NCBI GenBank assembly: GCA_903823665.1
Contig: CAIJTR010000062.1
Location: forward strand, 27,413-91,412
Reading direction: 5' to 3'
DNA length: 64,000 nucleotides
Origin: an uncultured Rhodospirillales bacterium
GTDB lineage: Bacteria; Pseudomonadota; Alphaproteobacteria; Acetobacterales; Acetobacteraceae
Within the stretch, counting starts at the first letter, position 1. Each line of letters opens with the position of its first letter. The position numbers were made by a program, and so were the translations under genes. Positions 16,093 through 25,958 of this stretch are shown here, piece by piece. Under the pieces are notes generated by a model, which searched no databases, was not told where the DNA came from, and saw only the letters and a program-made list of their open reading frames with translations.

Positions 16093-17271
16093 ATGTCCGG
16101 TGCCAATCTCACGCGTGCCCTTCCATCCCAGCCGTTTTCGCAGCCAGGGCTGAACGCGATAATCGCAGTTGCTGGAACAATCATGCTGACCGCGCTTGCG
16201 TTTGCGGTCTGGACGCAGGACGGCGGCAATTGGCGGCTGGCCGCACTTGTGCTGGTTGGGGCCGGGATTGGTGCGGCGTTGCTGAGATCCAGCTTCGGCT
16301 TTGCCGGCGCGTTTCGAGCGCTGGTGCAAGACGGGGATGCCACCGGGTTCCAGGCCCATGCCGTGATGATTGCACTCGCAAGCCTGCTGATGCTGCCGAT
16401 GCTCGCACAGGGCAGCATACTCGGTGTCCCCATGCGCGGTGAGGCCACACCGGTAGGTATTGGCTTTGCGGTCGGTGCCATCATGTTCGGCGCGGGCATG
16501 CAGATCGGTGGCGGCTGTGCTTCGGGCACCTTGTTCTCCCTCGGCGGCGGCAACGGCAAACTGATAGGCACCGTCGTCGGTTTCGTGTTCGGCTCCGCAC
16601 TCGGGGCTTGGAGCATGGGGTTCTGGTGGAGCCTCCCGGCCTTGCCGGGAGCCAACCTGCAGGGGCTGATCGGCTTCGGGCCGGCTATCGCACTGCAACT
16701 TACAGTCCTGGCGGGCTTGTTCGCCTTGGCACGACACGGGTCGAAATCCATGCTGTCGCAAGGGCTGTTGATGGGCGGGATCGCATTGGCACTGCTCAAC
16801 GCCGCCACGATGTTCCTGGCCGGCAAGCCATGGGGCGAGACATCGGCCTTTGCCTTATGGGGATCAAAGATCTTCACCTCCATCGGTATCGACGCGCATC
16901 ACTGGGCCTATTGGATGCGTCCGGGGTTCACGACGCAGATCGACGGATCGCTTTCGTTTGACGTGACGTCCTTGATGGATATGGCGATTTTGCTTGGTGC
17001 CGCGATGGCAGCAGCCTTCGCAGGGCAGTTCCAGCCTCGCTGGGGTGGTGGCGTCCGCCCATGGGCTGGCGCATTGCTTGGCGGCATTGCCATGGGATAC
17101 GGCGCGCGACTGGCCAATGGTTGCAACATTGGGGCCTATTTCAGCGCACTCTCGGTTGGAAATCTCTCAGGCTGGGCCTGGATGCTGCTAGCCCTCGCCG
17201 GCAGTTGGATCGGGATTAAGTTGCGCCCGTTTTTCGGTCTCGATACCAAGGCTGACGGACCTACTTGCTGA
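16093..17271 (+). CDS. YeeE/YedE family integral membrane transporter (TsuA-like, sulfur compound uptake)
   Basis: A 392-residue protein with about nine or ten hydrophobic segments and the internal duplication of the YeeE/YedE family. Two conserved cysteine motifs are present, 'GGGCASGTLFSLGGGNG' (Cys at about 142) and 'NGCNIGAYFS' near the C terminus. In the thiosulfate transporter TsuA equivalent cysteines pass thiosulfate through the membrane. The start is the ATG at 16093, five bases after GGAG; an upstream ATG at 16033 lies before the predicted promoter's -10 box. It has its own promoter and no partner gene such as TusA nearby, so the exact sulfur substrate is open. Confidence 0.88.
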   Translation: MSGANLTRALPSQPFSQPGLNAIIAVAGTIMLTALAFAVWTQDGGNWRLAALVLVGAGIGAALLRSSFGFAGAFRALVQDGDATGFQAHAVMIALASLLMLPMLAQGSILGVPMRGEATPVGIGFAVGAIMFGAGMQIGGGCASGTLFSLGGGNGKLIGTVVGFVFGSALGAWSMGFWWSLPALPGANLQGLIGFGPAIALQLTVLAGLFALARHGSKSMLSQGLLMGGIALALLNAATMFLAGKPWGETSAFALWGSKIFTSIGIDAHHWAYWMRPGFTTQIDGSLSFDVTSLMDMAILLGAAMAAAFAGQFQPRWGGGVRPWAGALLGGIAMGYGARLANGCNIGAYFSALSVGNLSGWAWMLLALAGSWIGIKLRPFFGLDTKADGPTC

Positions 17272-17279
17272 GAATCCGA

Positions 17280-17299
17280 GGAGAGGGCGAGCCCCCTCC
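17280..17299. terminator. GC-rich hairpin between convergent genes
   Basis: GGAGAGGG, loop CGAG, CCCCCTCC forms an 8-base stem with one mismatch between the YeeE stop and the MFS stop. There is no T-run on either side, so if it ends transcription it would do so weakly or with help. Confidence 0.35.
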
Positions 17300-17309
17300 C
17301 CGGTTCGTC

Positions 17310-18641
17310 TCACTCAACCAAAGTACGCTTGGCCGGGGCCACGCTCTCCAGCGAACTGTCGTGCTTCAGCAGAAGCACCGTCACCATCGAGATCAACACG
17401 AAACCAGCGATCAGCAGCAGGCCGCTGTTGTAATTGCCGGTGTAATCCTTCAACGCACCCATCGCGTAAGGCCCAGCAAAGCCAGAGAGATTGCCTAGCG
17501 CGTTGATGATGGCAATGCCCGCCGCTGCCGCCGGGCCGGATAGGAACGAGGTTGGCAGAGTCCAGAACACCGGTAGCACAGCAAATACACCGAACGCGCT
17601 GATCGAGAAGGCGGTCATCTTCATCAGCGGGTCCGTCGTGAGCGTGGCCGCAATCAGCCCCACGGCCGCGATCAGCAGCGCAACGGCAGCATGTCCCTTG
17701 CGCTCCACCTTCTCGTCAGAGCGCCTGCCATACCAGATCATGCCAACAGCACCGATTGCGTAGGGGATCGCCGTGATCAGCAAAGTGATGGTGTCACTGT
17801 AGCCGAACGCCTTGACGATCTGCGGCATGAAGAAGCCAACGCCATAATTCGAAGCCACCGCACCGAAATAAACCAGCGCCAGCGCCAGCACGTGAGGGTT
17901 GAGGAGGGTTTCAACCACCGACATGCTGCGTGCTGCCTCGCGCTGACGAGCCTCAGCCGCGAGGGTTGAGGAGAGCCAAGCGCGCTCGTCATTCTCAAGC
18001 CACGTGGCTTCGGCCGGACTGTCGGTCAGGTAGGCCAGCACGGCCACAGCCATGATCAGTGCCGGTGCGGCCTCAACGATGAACAGCCACTGCCAGCCTG
18101 CCAGACCCATCGCACCGTCGAACTGCAGCAGATAGGCCGAGATCGGCGAGCCGATCACGGTTGAAAGCGGGATCGCGGCCATGAACATGCCGACGATGCG
18201 GGCACGATATACGCCGGGAAACCAGAGCGTCAGGAAGAAGATGATCCCGGGGAAGAAGCCGGCTTCAGCCGCACCCAGCAGCACGCGCACAGCATAGAAC
18301 GTGTATTCCGGCGAAAGTCCGGTGGCGTTAGAGATTTGCGGAATAAACGCCATGGCCCCCGATAGGATGCCCCACGTGATCATGATCCGGGCGATCCAGC
18401 GGCGCGCACCGAACTTTGCCAGGAAGAGGTTGGAGGGCACTTCAAAGAAGAAATACGCGATGAAGAAAATGCCCGCACCAAACCCAAATGCGCTGGACGA
18501 CAGGCCAAGAGCCTTGTTCATCGTCAACGCTGCGGAGCCCACATTCACGCGGTCCAGGTAGGCCACGAAGTAACAAACCACGAGGAACAGCACGAGCCGT
18601 GCCGAGACCTTGGCGATTGTACGTTTTTCAATTTCTGACAT
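17310..18641 (-). CDS. MFS transporter, anion:cation symporter (ACS) family
   Basis: A 443-residue permease with twelve predicted membrane segments. The loop between segments 2 and 3 ('FLAKFGARRWIARIMITWG') and the segment 'YRARIVGMFMAAIPLSTVIG' are typical of the ACS family, which carries organic anions such as phthalate, tartrate, 4-hydroxyphenylacetate or hexuronates with protons. The ATG at 18641 is chosen because AGGAAA lies eight bases upstream and the protein then begins directly before the first membrane segment; the longer frame adds 29 residues without homology character. It stands alone, so the substrate is unknown. Confidence 0.88.
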   Translation of the reverse strand: MSEIEKRTIAKVSARLVLFLVVCYFVAYLDRVNVGSAALTMNKALGLSSSAFGFGAGIFFIAYFFFEVPSNLFLAKFGARRWIARIMITWGILSGAMAFIPQISNATGLSPEYTFYAVRVLLGAAEAGFFPGIIFFLTLWFPGVYRARIVGMFMAAIPLSTVIGSPISAYLLQFDGAMGLAGWQWLFIVEAAPALIMAVAVLAYLTDSPAEATWLENDERAWLSSTLAAEARQREAARSMSVVETLLNPHVLALALVYFGAVASNYGVGFFMPQIVKAFGYSDTITLLITAIPYAIGAVGMIWYGRRSDEKVERKGHAAVALLIAAVGLIAATLTTDPLMKMTAFSISAFGVFAVLPVFWTLPTSFLSGPAAAAGIAIINALGNLSGFAGPYAMGALKDYTGNYNSGLLLIAGFVLISMVTVLLLKHDSSLESVAPAKRTLVE

Positions 18642-18917
18642 AAGTCGTTTCCCTGCCGCACCAGCCATTGATTGGCGGTTTTGGATGGCGCGAAATTCGA
18701 CAATCCAAGCCCGCTTTGCAAGAGCCAACCGCTTGAAAAGTCAGCAGCCGGATGCGGCACGGCCGAGAGGCACTTACCAACGTGTTCGTACAACAAATCA
18801 CAAATCTCAATTTTTCTAGGCAGGAATGATTCGGCGCTCTGTGTTTTATTTCACTAAGAGAAACAACCCATTGCGGCACGCGACGCAGCCAATATGGCTG
18901 TCGCAAAAAGATGAAAG

Positions 18918-19133
18918 ATGAACAACATGGCGACCACTTCGATGCAGTCTAGCGCAAAGCCACTTGGCCAGCGGATGCAAGCCGCGTTAAGCGGAGATGT
19001 GTGCGGCGTTCCCATGGCAATCGTCGTGATGCTACTGGCAGGAATGCTGGCGGGTGGCGTTGTGGCACTGACCACCAATTTCTTCGAACCGCCCGCTCAG
19101 TCGGGCCGGCCTACGACCGCACCACGCATCTGA
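18918..19133 (+). CDS. Possible small single-span membrane protein
   Basis: A 71-codon frame beginning ATG at 18918. It has one clear hydrophobic segment, 'PMAIVVMLLAGMLAGGVVAL', between a polar N terminus and a Pro/Thr-rich tail. No family is recognised and no strong Shine-Dalgarno sequence is present. The region is otherwise free of genes, and the pattern is coherent for a small membrane protein, but chance cannot be excluded. Upstream (18642-18917) nothing convincing was seen beyond the leader of the divergent MFS gene. Confidence 0.4.
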   Translation: MNNMATTSMQSSAKPLGQRMQAALSGDVCGVPMAIVVMLLAGMLAGGVVALTTNFFEPPAQSGRPTTAPRI

Positions 19134-19149
19134 TATCACAGATTCGGCG

Positions 19150-19180
19150 GCGTTCAGCCCTGCAAACTTTGGCTGAACGC
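19150..19180. terminator. Perfect 10-base-stem hairpin downstream of mltA
   Basis: GCGTTCAGCC, an 11-base loop, then GGCTGAACGC. It lies 27 bases beyond the mltA stop and downstream of the small plus-strand frame. No T-run follows on either strand, so it may act as a transcript-stabilising or factor-assisted end structure. Confidence 0.45.
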
Positions 19181-19198
19181 TCACCGGCGCGGTTCAAA

Positions 19199-19223
19199 CG
19201 CTGGTTCTATCTCGGAACCAGCG
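19199..19223 (-). terminator. Hairpin overlapping the mltA stop codon
   Basis: CGCTGGTTC, a 7-base loop, GAACCAGCG: a perfect 9-base stem that includes the last codons and stop of mltA. Together with the next hairpin it probably marks the 3' end of the ilv-mltA transcript. Confidence 0.35.
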
Positions 19224-20243
19224 TCCAAACCTGAACACGCGCATTTTGATGGCCACCGATTCGCTCAGCGTCTGGCCCCCAGCCGAAAAACAAATCAAGC
19301 CGCGCAGGCCCGGTGATCAGCGCTCCGGTGTCATGCGCAATCACCAGATGTGGCATACGAACCGTGTCAAACGCCTTGTTGGTGTTGATCCACAGCATGC
19401 TGCCAAGCAACGTGTAGCTCGGGTCGATGGCCACGGACCGCATCGGCAGCAACGGCAATGAAAACGCCCCGTAGGCACCGTATTGCGGCCGCAAATCGGG
19501 AAGCTCACGGAAAAACGCATAGGCCTGATCACGCGCGAGCCTACCATTGGTCTGCGGCACATGATCGGCGGCCCAGGCGCGGATGCCGCTGATGGAAAGA
19601 TCGCGGCCAGGAATCGGCGCTTCTCCAAACAAGCCCTCCAGCGGAATGCGACGCTGGCCGTTATTCGCAGCCGTACCGAGCCGCACCAGGCTACCATCAG
19701 GCATCACCACACGACCGGAGCCCTGAAGCTGCATGAAGTAGAGGTCGGCCTCGCTCTGCAGATACAGAATCTCAAGCCCCTGCCCCTCCAAAGCTCCACC
19801 CATGATATCGGGGCGCGGGTATCGATTGGGATAACGCGGCGGGGCATAGACCGGCACGTTGTAGGTGCTGTCTCGTCTGCGACTGCCTTTAACGGTCAGC
19901 TCGAAATATCCCGTCAGATAATCGGTGCCAACGAGTTGCGGGCGGAAATAGTGGATGAGGAACAGACGCGCCGCATCTTCGCTCCCAGCCGCCACACCAC
20001 TCACAGCATTACAAGCGGGCCTAAAGCGGGGCTCGCGCATCACCGTGCAACCAACGGCGAAAGCGGCCACGACTGACGATTTCAGCTCGGTCCGCCAACC
20101 CGGCAGCAAATCAAACTCGCTGGCGGGATCATGCGTAAAGACAATGCGGGGGCCCTCGGGAACACCGATCTCCGGCTCCTTCGCGCACCCCGCCAGCAAG
20201 GCCAGCAGGGCAAAGCCAACTCTAAGCTTTGCCCCGCCGAACA

Positions 20244-20244
<1 letters not shown>
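19207..20244 (-). CDS. mltA: Membrane-bound lytic murein transglycosylase A (lipoprotein)
   Basis: A 345-residue lipoprotein that cleaves peptidoglycan between MurNAc and GlcNAc with formation of the 1,6-anhydro end. The signal peptide ends in a lipobox, 'LLAGC', near residue 20. The MltA domain follows ('YLTGYFELTVKGSRRRDSTY'), and the C-terminal 3D domain has 'AHDTGALITGPARLDLFFG' with the catalytic Asp. The ATG at 20244 overlaps the ilvC stop (TGATG); the 14-codon longer frame lies within ilvC. Linkage of a cell-wall enzyme to ilvC is unusual, and translational coupling is likely. Confidence 0.92.
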
Positions 20245-21281
<1,037 letters not shown>

Positions 21282-21309
21282 TTATAGATAGGCTTGGATC
21301 GGGAACGCT

Positions 21310-21828
21310 CTAAAGAATGCGCGTCCCACGGGCAATGGCAGCAACGCCGGTGCGTGACACTTCGGCCAGGCCAAGTGGGCGCATCAGATCGACAAACGCG
21401 TCGAGCTTCTCGGTCTGGCCGGTCATTTCAAACACGAAGCTGTCGATGGTGGCATCAACAACACGGGCACGGAACGCATCGGCCAGGCGCAGCGCCTCCG
21501 CACGGCTGTTGCCAGAGCCGACCACCTTCACAAGTGCCATTTCGCGCGCAATGTGCGGTCCGTCCTGCGTGAGATCCGAGACGCGATGCACCGGAACCAG
21601 CCGGTCCAACTGCGCCTTGATCTGCTCAATCACCATCGGCGTGCCAGACGTCACAACATTGATCCGGCTGCGACCACGATCGCCTTCCACCGGGGCCACC
21701 GTCAGACTGTCGATGTTGTAGCCACGCCCAGAAAACAAGCCGATGACGCGCGCGAGCACGCCGGCCTCGTTCTCCACAAGGCAAGAAATGGTCGCCGACC
21801 GGACGGTCGGGTCTTTGGGATCGATCAT
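21310..21828 (-). CDS. ilvH: Acetolactate synthase small (regulatory) subunit
   Basis: A 172-residue regulatory subunit. The N-terminal ACT domain includes 'CLVENEAGVLARVIGLFSGR' and 'GYNIDSLTVAPVE', the site of valine feedback. The C-terminal part is the activating domain. The ATG at 21828 is preferred since GGAG stands eight bases before it; a GTG three codons upstream overlaps that site. It lies 26 bases downstream of ilvB in the same operon. Confidence 0.97.
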   Translation of the reverse strand: MIDPKDPTVRSATISCLVENEAGVLARVIGLFSGRGYNIDSLTVAPVEGDRGRSRINVVTSGTPMVIEQIKAQLDRLVPVHRVSDLTQDGPHIAREMALVKVVGSGNSRAEALRLADAFRARVVDATIDSFVFEMTGQTEKLDAFVDLMRPLGLAEVSRTGVAAIARGTRIL

Positions 21829-21854
21829 GTCACTCACTCCAGCGCCGGTCTTGC

Positions 21855-23690
21855 TCAGACCAGCACCAGCCCTTCATCGGTAAGACCGGCAGCGCGGCCA
21901 TCCTGCAACGCGGTGCCGTGCTCCGGCCCCAAAATCATGTCGTTATGCGCGGCACCAGACGGGATCATCGGATAGCAATTCTCTTTCTGATCCACACAAA
22001 TATCGGCAATCACCGCACGCGGATTGGTCAGCATGGCGCGGATTACGTCATCGAGTTCATCAACACAGGTGGCGCGCATGCCAACGCCATGGAACGCATC
22101 GGCCAGCTTCACGAAATCCGGCAGCGCCTCGCTATAGCTCTCGGAATAACGGCTGCCATGCAGCAATTCCTGCCACTGCCGCACCATGCCCATATACTGG
22201 TTGTTCAGAATGAACACCTTCACCGGCAGGCGATACTGCGCCAGCGTCGCCATCTCCTGAATGTTCATCAGGATCGAAGCCTCGCCGGCAACGTCGATAC
22301 ACATCGCCTCAGGGTGAGCAATCTGCGCACCCATCGCAGCAGGCAGGCCGTAGCCCATCGTGCCGAGACCGCCTGAGGTCATCCAGCGATTGGGCTTGTC
22401 AAAGCGGAAATACTGCGCCGCCCACATCTGATGCTGGCCGACTTCGGTGGAGATATAGGTCTGCTGGCCGGTTTTCGCCTCGTGCTCCTGCGTGAGGTCA
22501 TACAGGCGCTGAATGGCATATTGCGGCTTGATGATGCCGCCCTTGGCCTGCGTCTGGGTGAATTTCAGGCAGTTAACCGCCTTCCAGCCCTCAATCGTCG
22601 CCCACCACGACGCCACATCGGCGGTCTGCGGCGGGGCCGGATCGGCATCCCACGCATCGCACAAAGCCTCGAGCGCGTAAGCGGCGTCGGCGATGATCGG
22701 CACCTCAACCGCCACATTCTTGTTGATGCTGGACGGGTCAATATCGATGTGGATCTTCCGGCTATCCGGCGAGAAAGCGTTGAGCCTGCCGGTCACGCGA
22801 TCATCGAAGCGCGCGCCGACGTTCAGCATCACGTCGCAGCCATGCATGGCCATGTTGGCTTCGTAGGTGCCGTGCATGCCGAGCATGCCGAGGAACAGCG
22901 GATCGTTCGACGGGTAGGCACCGAGGCCCATCAATGTCGAGGTAATTGGGAAGCCGGTTTTGCGGACGAATTTGGTCAGCGCCGCCGAAGCCGCATCACC
23001 CGCATTGATCACGCCGCCACCGCTATAGATAACAGGGCGCTTGGCGGCCTTGAGGAGTGCAATCGCGCGGCTGATCTGCGCGGCATCGGGGGCGGTCTGT
23101 GGGCGGTAGCTGCGATGCGGCGTTTCGGGCTTTTCCGAATAGGGCGCCTTGTTGATCAGGATGTCCTTCGGCAGATCGATCACCACCGGCCCCGGACGGC
23201 CGGACCGGGCGACGTAAAACGCCTCATGAACAACGCGAGCCAGATCCTCGGACTTCTTAACCAGGTAGTTATGCTTCGTCGCAGGCCGCGTGATGCCCGT
23301 GGTGTCCGCTTCCTGAAACGCGTCATTGCCGATCAGATGCGTCGGCACCTGCCCGGTCAGGCACACCAGCGGTATGCTGTCCATCAGCGCATCGACCAGG
23401 CCAGTCACAGCATTGGTGGCACCGGGGCCGGATGTCACCAGCACACACCCAACCTTGCCGGTGCTGCGCGCGTAGCCTTCAGCGGCATGCACCGCCGCCT
23501 GCTCATGGCGCACCAGAATATGGCGAATGGCGTTCTGCTGGAAGATCGCATCATAGATCGGCAATACCGCACCACCGGGATAGCCGAAGATAACCTCTAC
23601 GCCCTGATCTTTCAGCGCGCGGAGCAATACTTCGGCACCACTTTCAAGCGTGGTGGACGGGGGAGCCTGGAGAGTGTCGGTCTGGGTCAT
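21855..23690 (-). CDS. ilvB: Acetolactate synthase large (catalytic) subunit
   Basis: A 611-residue ThDP- and FAD-dependent enzyme making acetolactate and acetohydroxybutyrate. Catalytic Glu is in 'LVRHEQAAVHAAEGYARS'. 'SGPGATNAVTGL', 'GMLGMHGTYEANMAM' and 'VKVFILNNQYMGMVRQWQE' are hallmark sequences of the anabolic enzyme. The adjacent ilvH makes this the biosynthetic synthase and separates it from the other acetolactate-synthase-like gene at 13-14.6 kb. No leader-peptide attenuator was recognised in the 36-base gap to miaA, so it may be read from a promoter further upstream. Confidence 0.98.
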   Translation of the reverse strand: MTQTDTLQAPPSTTLESGAEVLLRALKDQGVEVIFGYPGGAVLPIYDAIFQQNAIRHILVRHEQAAVHAAEGYARSTGKVGCVLVTSGPGATNAVTGLVDALMDSIPLVCLTGQVPTHLIGNDAFQEADTTGITRPATKHNYLVKKSEDLARVVHEAFYVARSGRPGPVVIDLPKDILINKAPYSEKPETPHRSYRPQTAPDAAQISRAIALLKAAKRPVIYSGGGVINAGDAASAALTKFVRKTGFPITSTLMGLGAYPSNDPLFLGMLGMHGTYEANMAMHGCDVMLNVGARFDDRVTGRLNAFSPDSRKIHIDIDPSSINKNVAVEVPIIADAAYALEALCDAWDADPAPPQTADVASWWATIEGWKAVNCLKFTQTQAKGGIIKPQYAIQRLYDLTQEHEAKTGQQTYISTEVGQHQMWAAQYFRFDKPNRWMTSGGLGTMGYGLPAAMGAQIAHPEAMCIDVAGEASILMNIQEMATLAQYRLPVKVFILNNQYMGMVRQWQELLHGSRYSESYSEALPDFVKLADAFHGVGMRATCVDELDDVIRAMLTNPRAVIADICVDQKENCYPMIPSGAAHNDMILGPEHGTALQDGRAAGLTDEGLVLV

Positions 23691-23726
23691 GATGGACGCA
23701 TGGGTAGAACGTTGCGCTGCACTGCG

Positions 23727-24668
23727 TCAACCATCATGCTGAATAAAATTGAGCAAACCACCCCATTCTCTTTCCGAAAATTGCGCAAGACCCGCAATTC
23801 GCGCATGGATCGTATGCACGCGGCTGACATCAGCCAATTTTTGGCCTCGAAACCATGTGGCTTGCCGCTTGATAAATTGTCCGGTGGCAAGGTTCGCCCG
23901 CGCCACCGCCGCGGCCAGATCGATCTCATCACGAAGATACGCCGCCAGCTCCGGCACCCCCAGCGCCCGCATCAACGGCAAACCGGGATCGAGCCTCAGC
24001 GCCAACAGATCGCGCACCTCATCCAGCGCCCCAGCCTCCAGCATCGCATTGAAACGATGCGCGATTGCCTCACGCAGCCCATCTCGTGGCGGATCAAGCA
24101 GAACAACGCTGAACCGCCAATCGGACGGCGGCGTCGCATCAGACTGCCAATTTCGCAGCCCGCGCCCGGTGCTGCGCCACACCTCCCAAGCCCGCGCCAC
24201 GCGCTGACCATCCGTCGAACGCAATCCAGCGGCAGTGACCGGATCAGCCTCCATAAGCCGGGCATGCAACGCGGCCACGCCAATCTCATCCACCAACCCC
24301 CGCGCCTCCGCCCGCGCCCAGGTCTCCGGCTCAGGAATATCAGCAATGCCGCGAACGAGGGCGGAGAGATACAGCCCGGTCCCACCGCAAAGGATCGGCA
24401 GGCCCGAACATGCCTCCATCTCCGCCAGCGCCGCAGCACGCCACCATGCCGCATTCCCAGCCTCCGCAGCGGCACGCACTCCATAAAGGCGATGCGGAAC
24501 GGCGGCTTCATCCGCCTCACTCGGCCGCGCCGTCACAATGCGCAGTTCACGATAAACCTGCATGGAATCAGCATTGATGACCGTGGCACCCAGCCGCGCC
24601 GCCAAACCCATGGCCAGCGCCGATTTCCCGCTCGCCGTCGGCCCCGCCACAATCACCGCGTGGCGCAT
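23727..24668 (-). CDS. miaA: tRNA dimethylallyltransferase
   Basis: A 313-residue enzyme that adds a dimethylallyl group to A37 of tRNAs reading UNN codons. The P-loop 'VAGPTASGKSALAMGLA' is at the N terminus. 'NADSMQVYRELRIVTARP' and 'VLLDPPRDGLREAI' also match the family. The ATG at 24668 with a G-rich site five bases upstream gives the usual length; a GTG seven codons earlier is the alternative. It lies upstream of ilvB on the same strand and is divergent from serB, with only about 36 bases between the two starts. Confidence 0.95.
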   Translation of the reverse strand: MRHAVIVAGPTASGKSALAMGLAARLGATVINADSMQVYRELRIVTARPSEADEAAVPHRLYGVRAAAEAGNAAWWRAAALAEMEACSGLPILCGGTGLYLSALVRGIADIPEPETWARAEARGLVDEIGVAALHARLMEADPVTAAGLRSTDGQRVARAWEVWRSTGRGLRNWQSDATPPSDWRFSVVLLDPPRDGLREAIAHRFNAMLEAGALDEVRDLLALRLDPGLPLMRALGVPELAAYLRDEIDLAAAVARANLATGQFIKRQATWFRGQKLADVSRVHTIHARIAGLAQFSEREWGGLLNFIQHDG

Positions 24669-24704
24669 CTTGCCCCCACCCGCACTCACCCGTAGACCCC
24701 TGGC

Positions 24705-25574
24705 ATGACCTATATCCTCACTCTGGTGGCCGACCGCAAAGCCACCACGCTCTCCCCCGCCGTCATCGACCGTGTTCGCGGAGCCATTGGCGGTGGCGAG
24801 CCCATCATTCTCTCACCCGGCGAGGCGTGCGACATCCCCTGCACCACCGCGCCAGAAAACGCCATCATCGAAGCAGCACTCGAACGGCTGCCAATCGACG
24901 CCATCACCACCAAAGCCCGAGGAAGACGCAAAGGCCTGCTGGTCGCCGACATGGACAGCACCATCGTCACCAGCGAAACCCTTGACGAACTGGCGGCATT
25001 TGCGGGCGTACAGGCCGAGATCGTCGCCATCACCAAGCGCAGCATGAACGGCGAGATCGATTTCGCCACGGCGCTACGCGAGCGCGTTGCCATGCTGAAG
25101 GGGCTGACACTCGCAGCGCTGGAAAAAACCTGGGAAGCGACCATGCTCACCGAAGGGGCCGCCGAACTTGTGGCCACCATGCGCAAGCACAACGCCACAA
25201 CCGCCCTCGTCTCTGGTGGATTCACATACTTCACCGGTAGGGTGGCTGACAAGATCGGATTTGATGTTCACCGCGCTAACACGCTTCTGCATGAAGCCGA
25301 AGCGCTGACCGGCGAAGTCGCCATGCCCATTCTCGACCGTTTCGCCAAGCTGGAGATTCTGGAAGAACTGGCCGAGGCGCGTGGCCTCAAACTCACCGCC
25401 ACATTGGCCGTGGGCGATGGAGCCAACGACCTCGACATGATCAAGGCTGCCGGCCTGGGCGTTGCCTATCACGCCAAACCCATCGTGGCAGAGGCGGCGA
25501 AAGCGCGGGTGGATCACGCCAACCTGCGGGCGCTGCTGTTCGCCCAAGGCTATCGGATCACAGATTTCGCCTGA
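24705..25574 (+). CDS. serB: Phosphoserine phosphatase
   Basis: A 289-residue HAD-family phosphatase for the last step of serine synthesis. The catalytic motif 'ADMDSTIVTSETLDELA' places the nucleophile at Asp82 and the acid/base at Asp84. Motif II is in 'LVSGGFTYFTGRVA', and motif III/IV is 'AVGDGANDLDMIKAAGLG'. The 75 residues before the HAD domain form a reduced ACT-like N-terminal domain. Divergent from miaA and convergent with the small lipoprotein gene. Confidence 0.96.
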   Translation: MTYILTLVADRKATTLSPAVIDRVRGAIGGGEPIILSPGEACDIPCTTAPENAIIEAALERLPIDAITTKARGRRKGLLVADMDSTIVTSETLDELAAFAGVQAEIVAITKRSMNGEIDFATALRERVAMLKGLTLAALEKTWEATMLTEGAAELVATMRKHNATTALVSGGFTYFTGRVADKIGFDVHRANTLLHEAEALTGEVAMPILDRFAKLEILEELAEARGLKLTATLAVGDGANDLDMIKAAGLGVAYHAKPIVAEAAKARVDHANLRALLFAQGYRITDFA

Positions 25575-25589
25575 GGTTCGCACGCCGCC

Positions 25590-25958
25590 TCACCCGCAAT
25601 GGTCGCCCTTCAGCGAATACGTCACCACCACGCCCCGCTCCACCTCAAGCGTCGTCTGGCAGCGCAGCTGATACGCCTCATACTGACCTTCGAAGCCAAG
25701 TTTTCGATAGCCGATGGTCCCATACCGGCCATAGCCGTCGAACATATTATATCCGCCGAACTGCTCGATCGGGGCTTGCTCAACGTAAGACAAATACTTC
25801 CGCTGGCCCGAGAGGCTGATATCCATGGGCGGCCCCATCACGCGGCGCGCCAGTTCCTCCGGCTTCCCCACCAGCTTGTCCAAATTGGAACGGCGATCCG
25901 GCACCTGCACGCATCCGGTCATCACCAGCAGAACAATCAGAACCCGCTTCACCGCCAC
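25590..25958 (-). CDS. Small hypothetical lipoprotein
   Basis: A 122-residue protein beginning with a GTG that overlaps the last ten bases of the EpmA-like gene, with GAGG just before it. The signal peptide ends in a lipobox, 'VMTGC', at about residue 16, so it is probably anchored to a membrane by lipid. The mature part has 'LVGKPEELARRVMGPPMD' and a Tyr/Gly-rich stretch, a pattern seen in short SmpA/BamE-like outer-membrane lipoproteins, but the similarity is too weak to assign. The function is unknown. Confidence 0.75.
   Translation of the reverse strand: MAVKRVLIVLLVMTGCVQVPDRRSNLDKLVGKPEELARRVMGPPMDISLSGQRKYLSYVEQAPIEQFGGYNMFDGYGRYGTIGYRKLGFEGQYEAYQLRCQTTLEVERGVVVTYSLKGDHCG

Noticed and set aside
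22431..24695. 754-codon plus-strand frame opposite ilvB and miaA
   Set aside because: Covers two unmistakable enzymes on the other strand; the product is Arg/His-rich and featureless.
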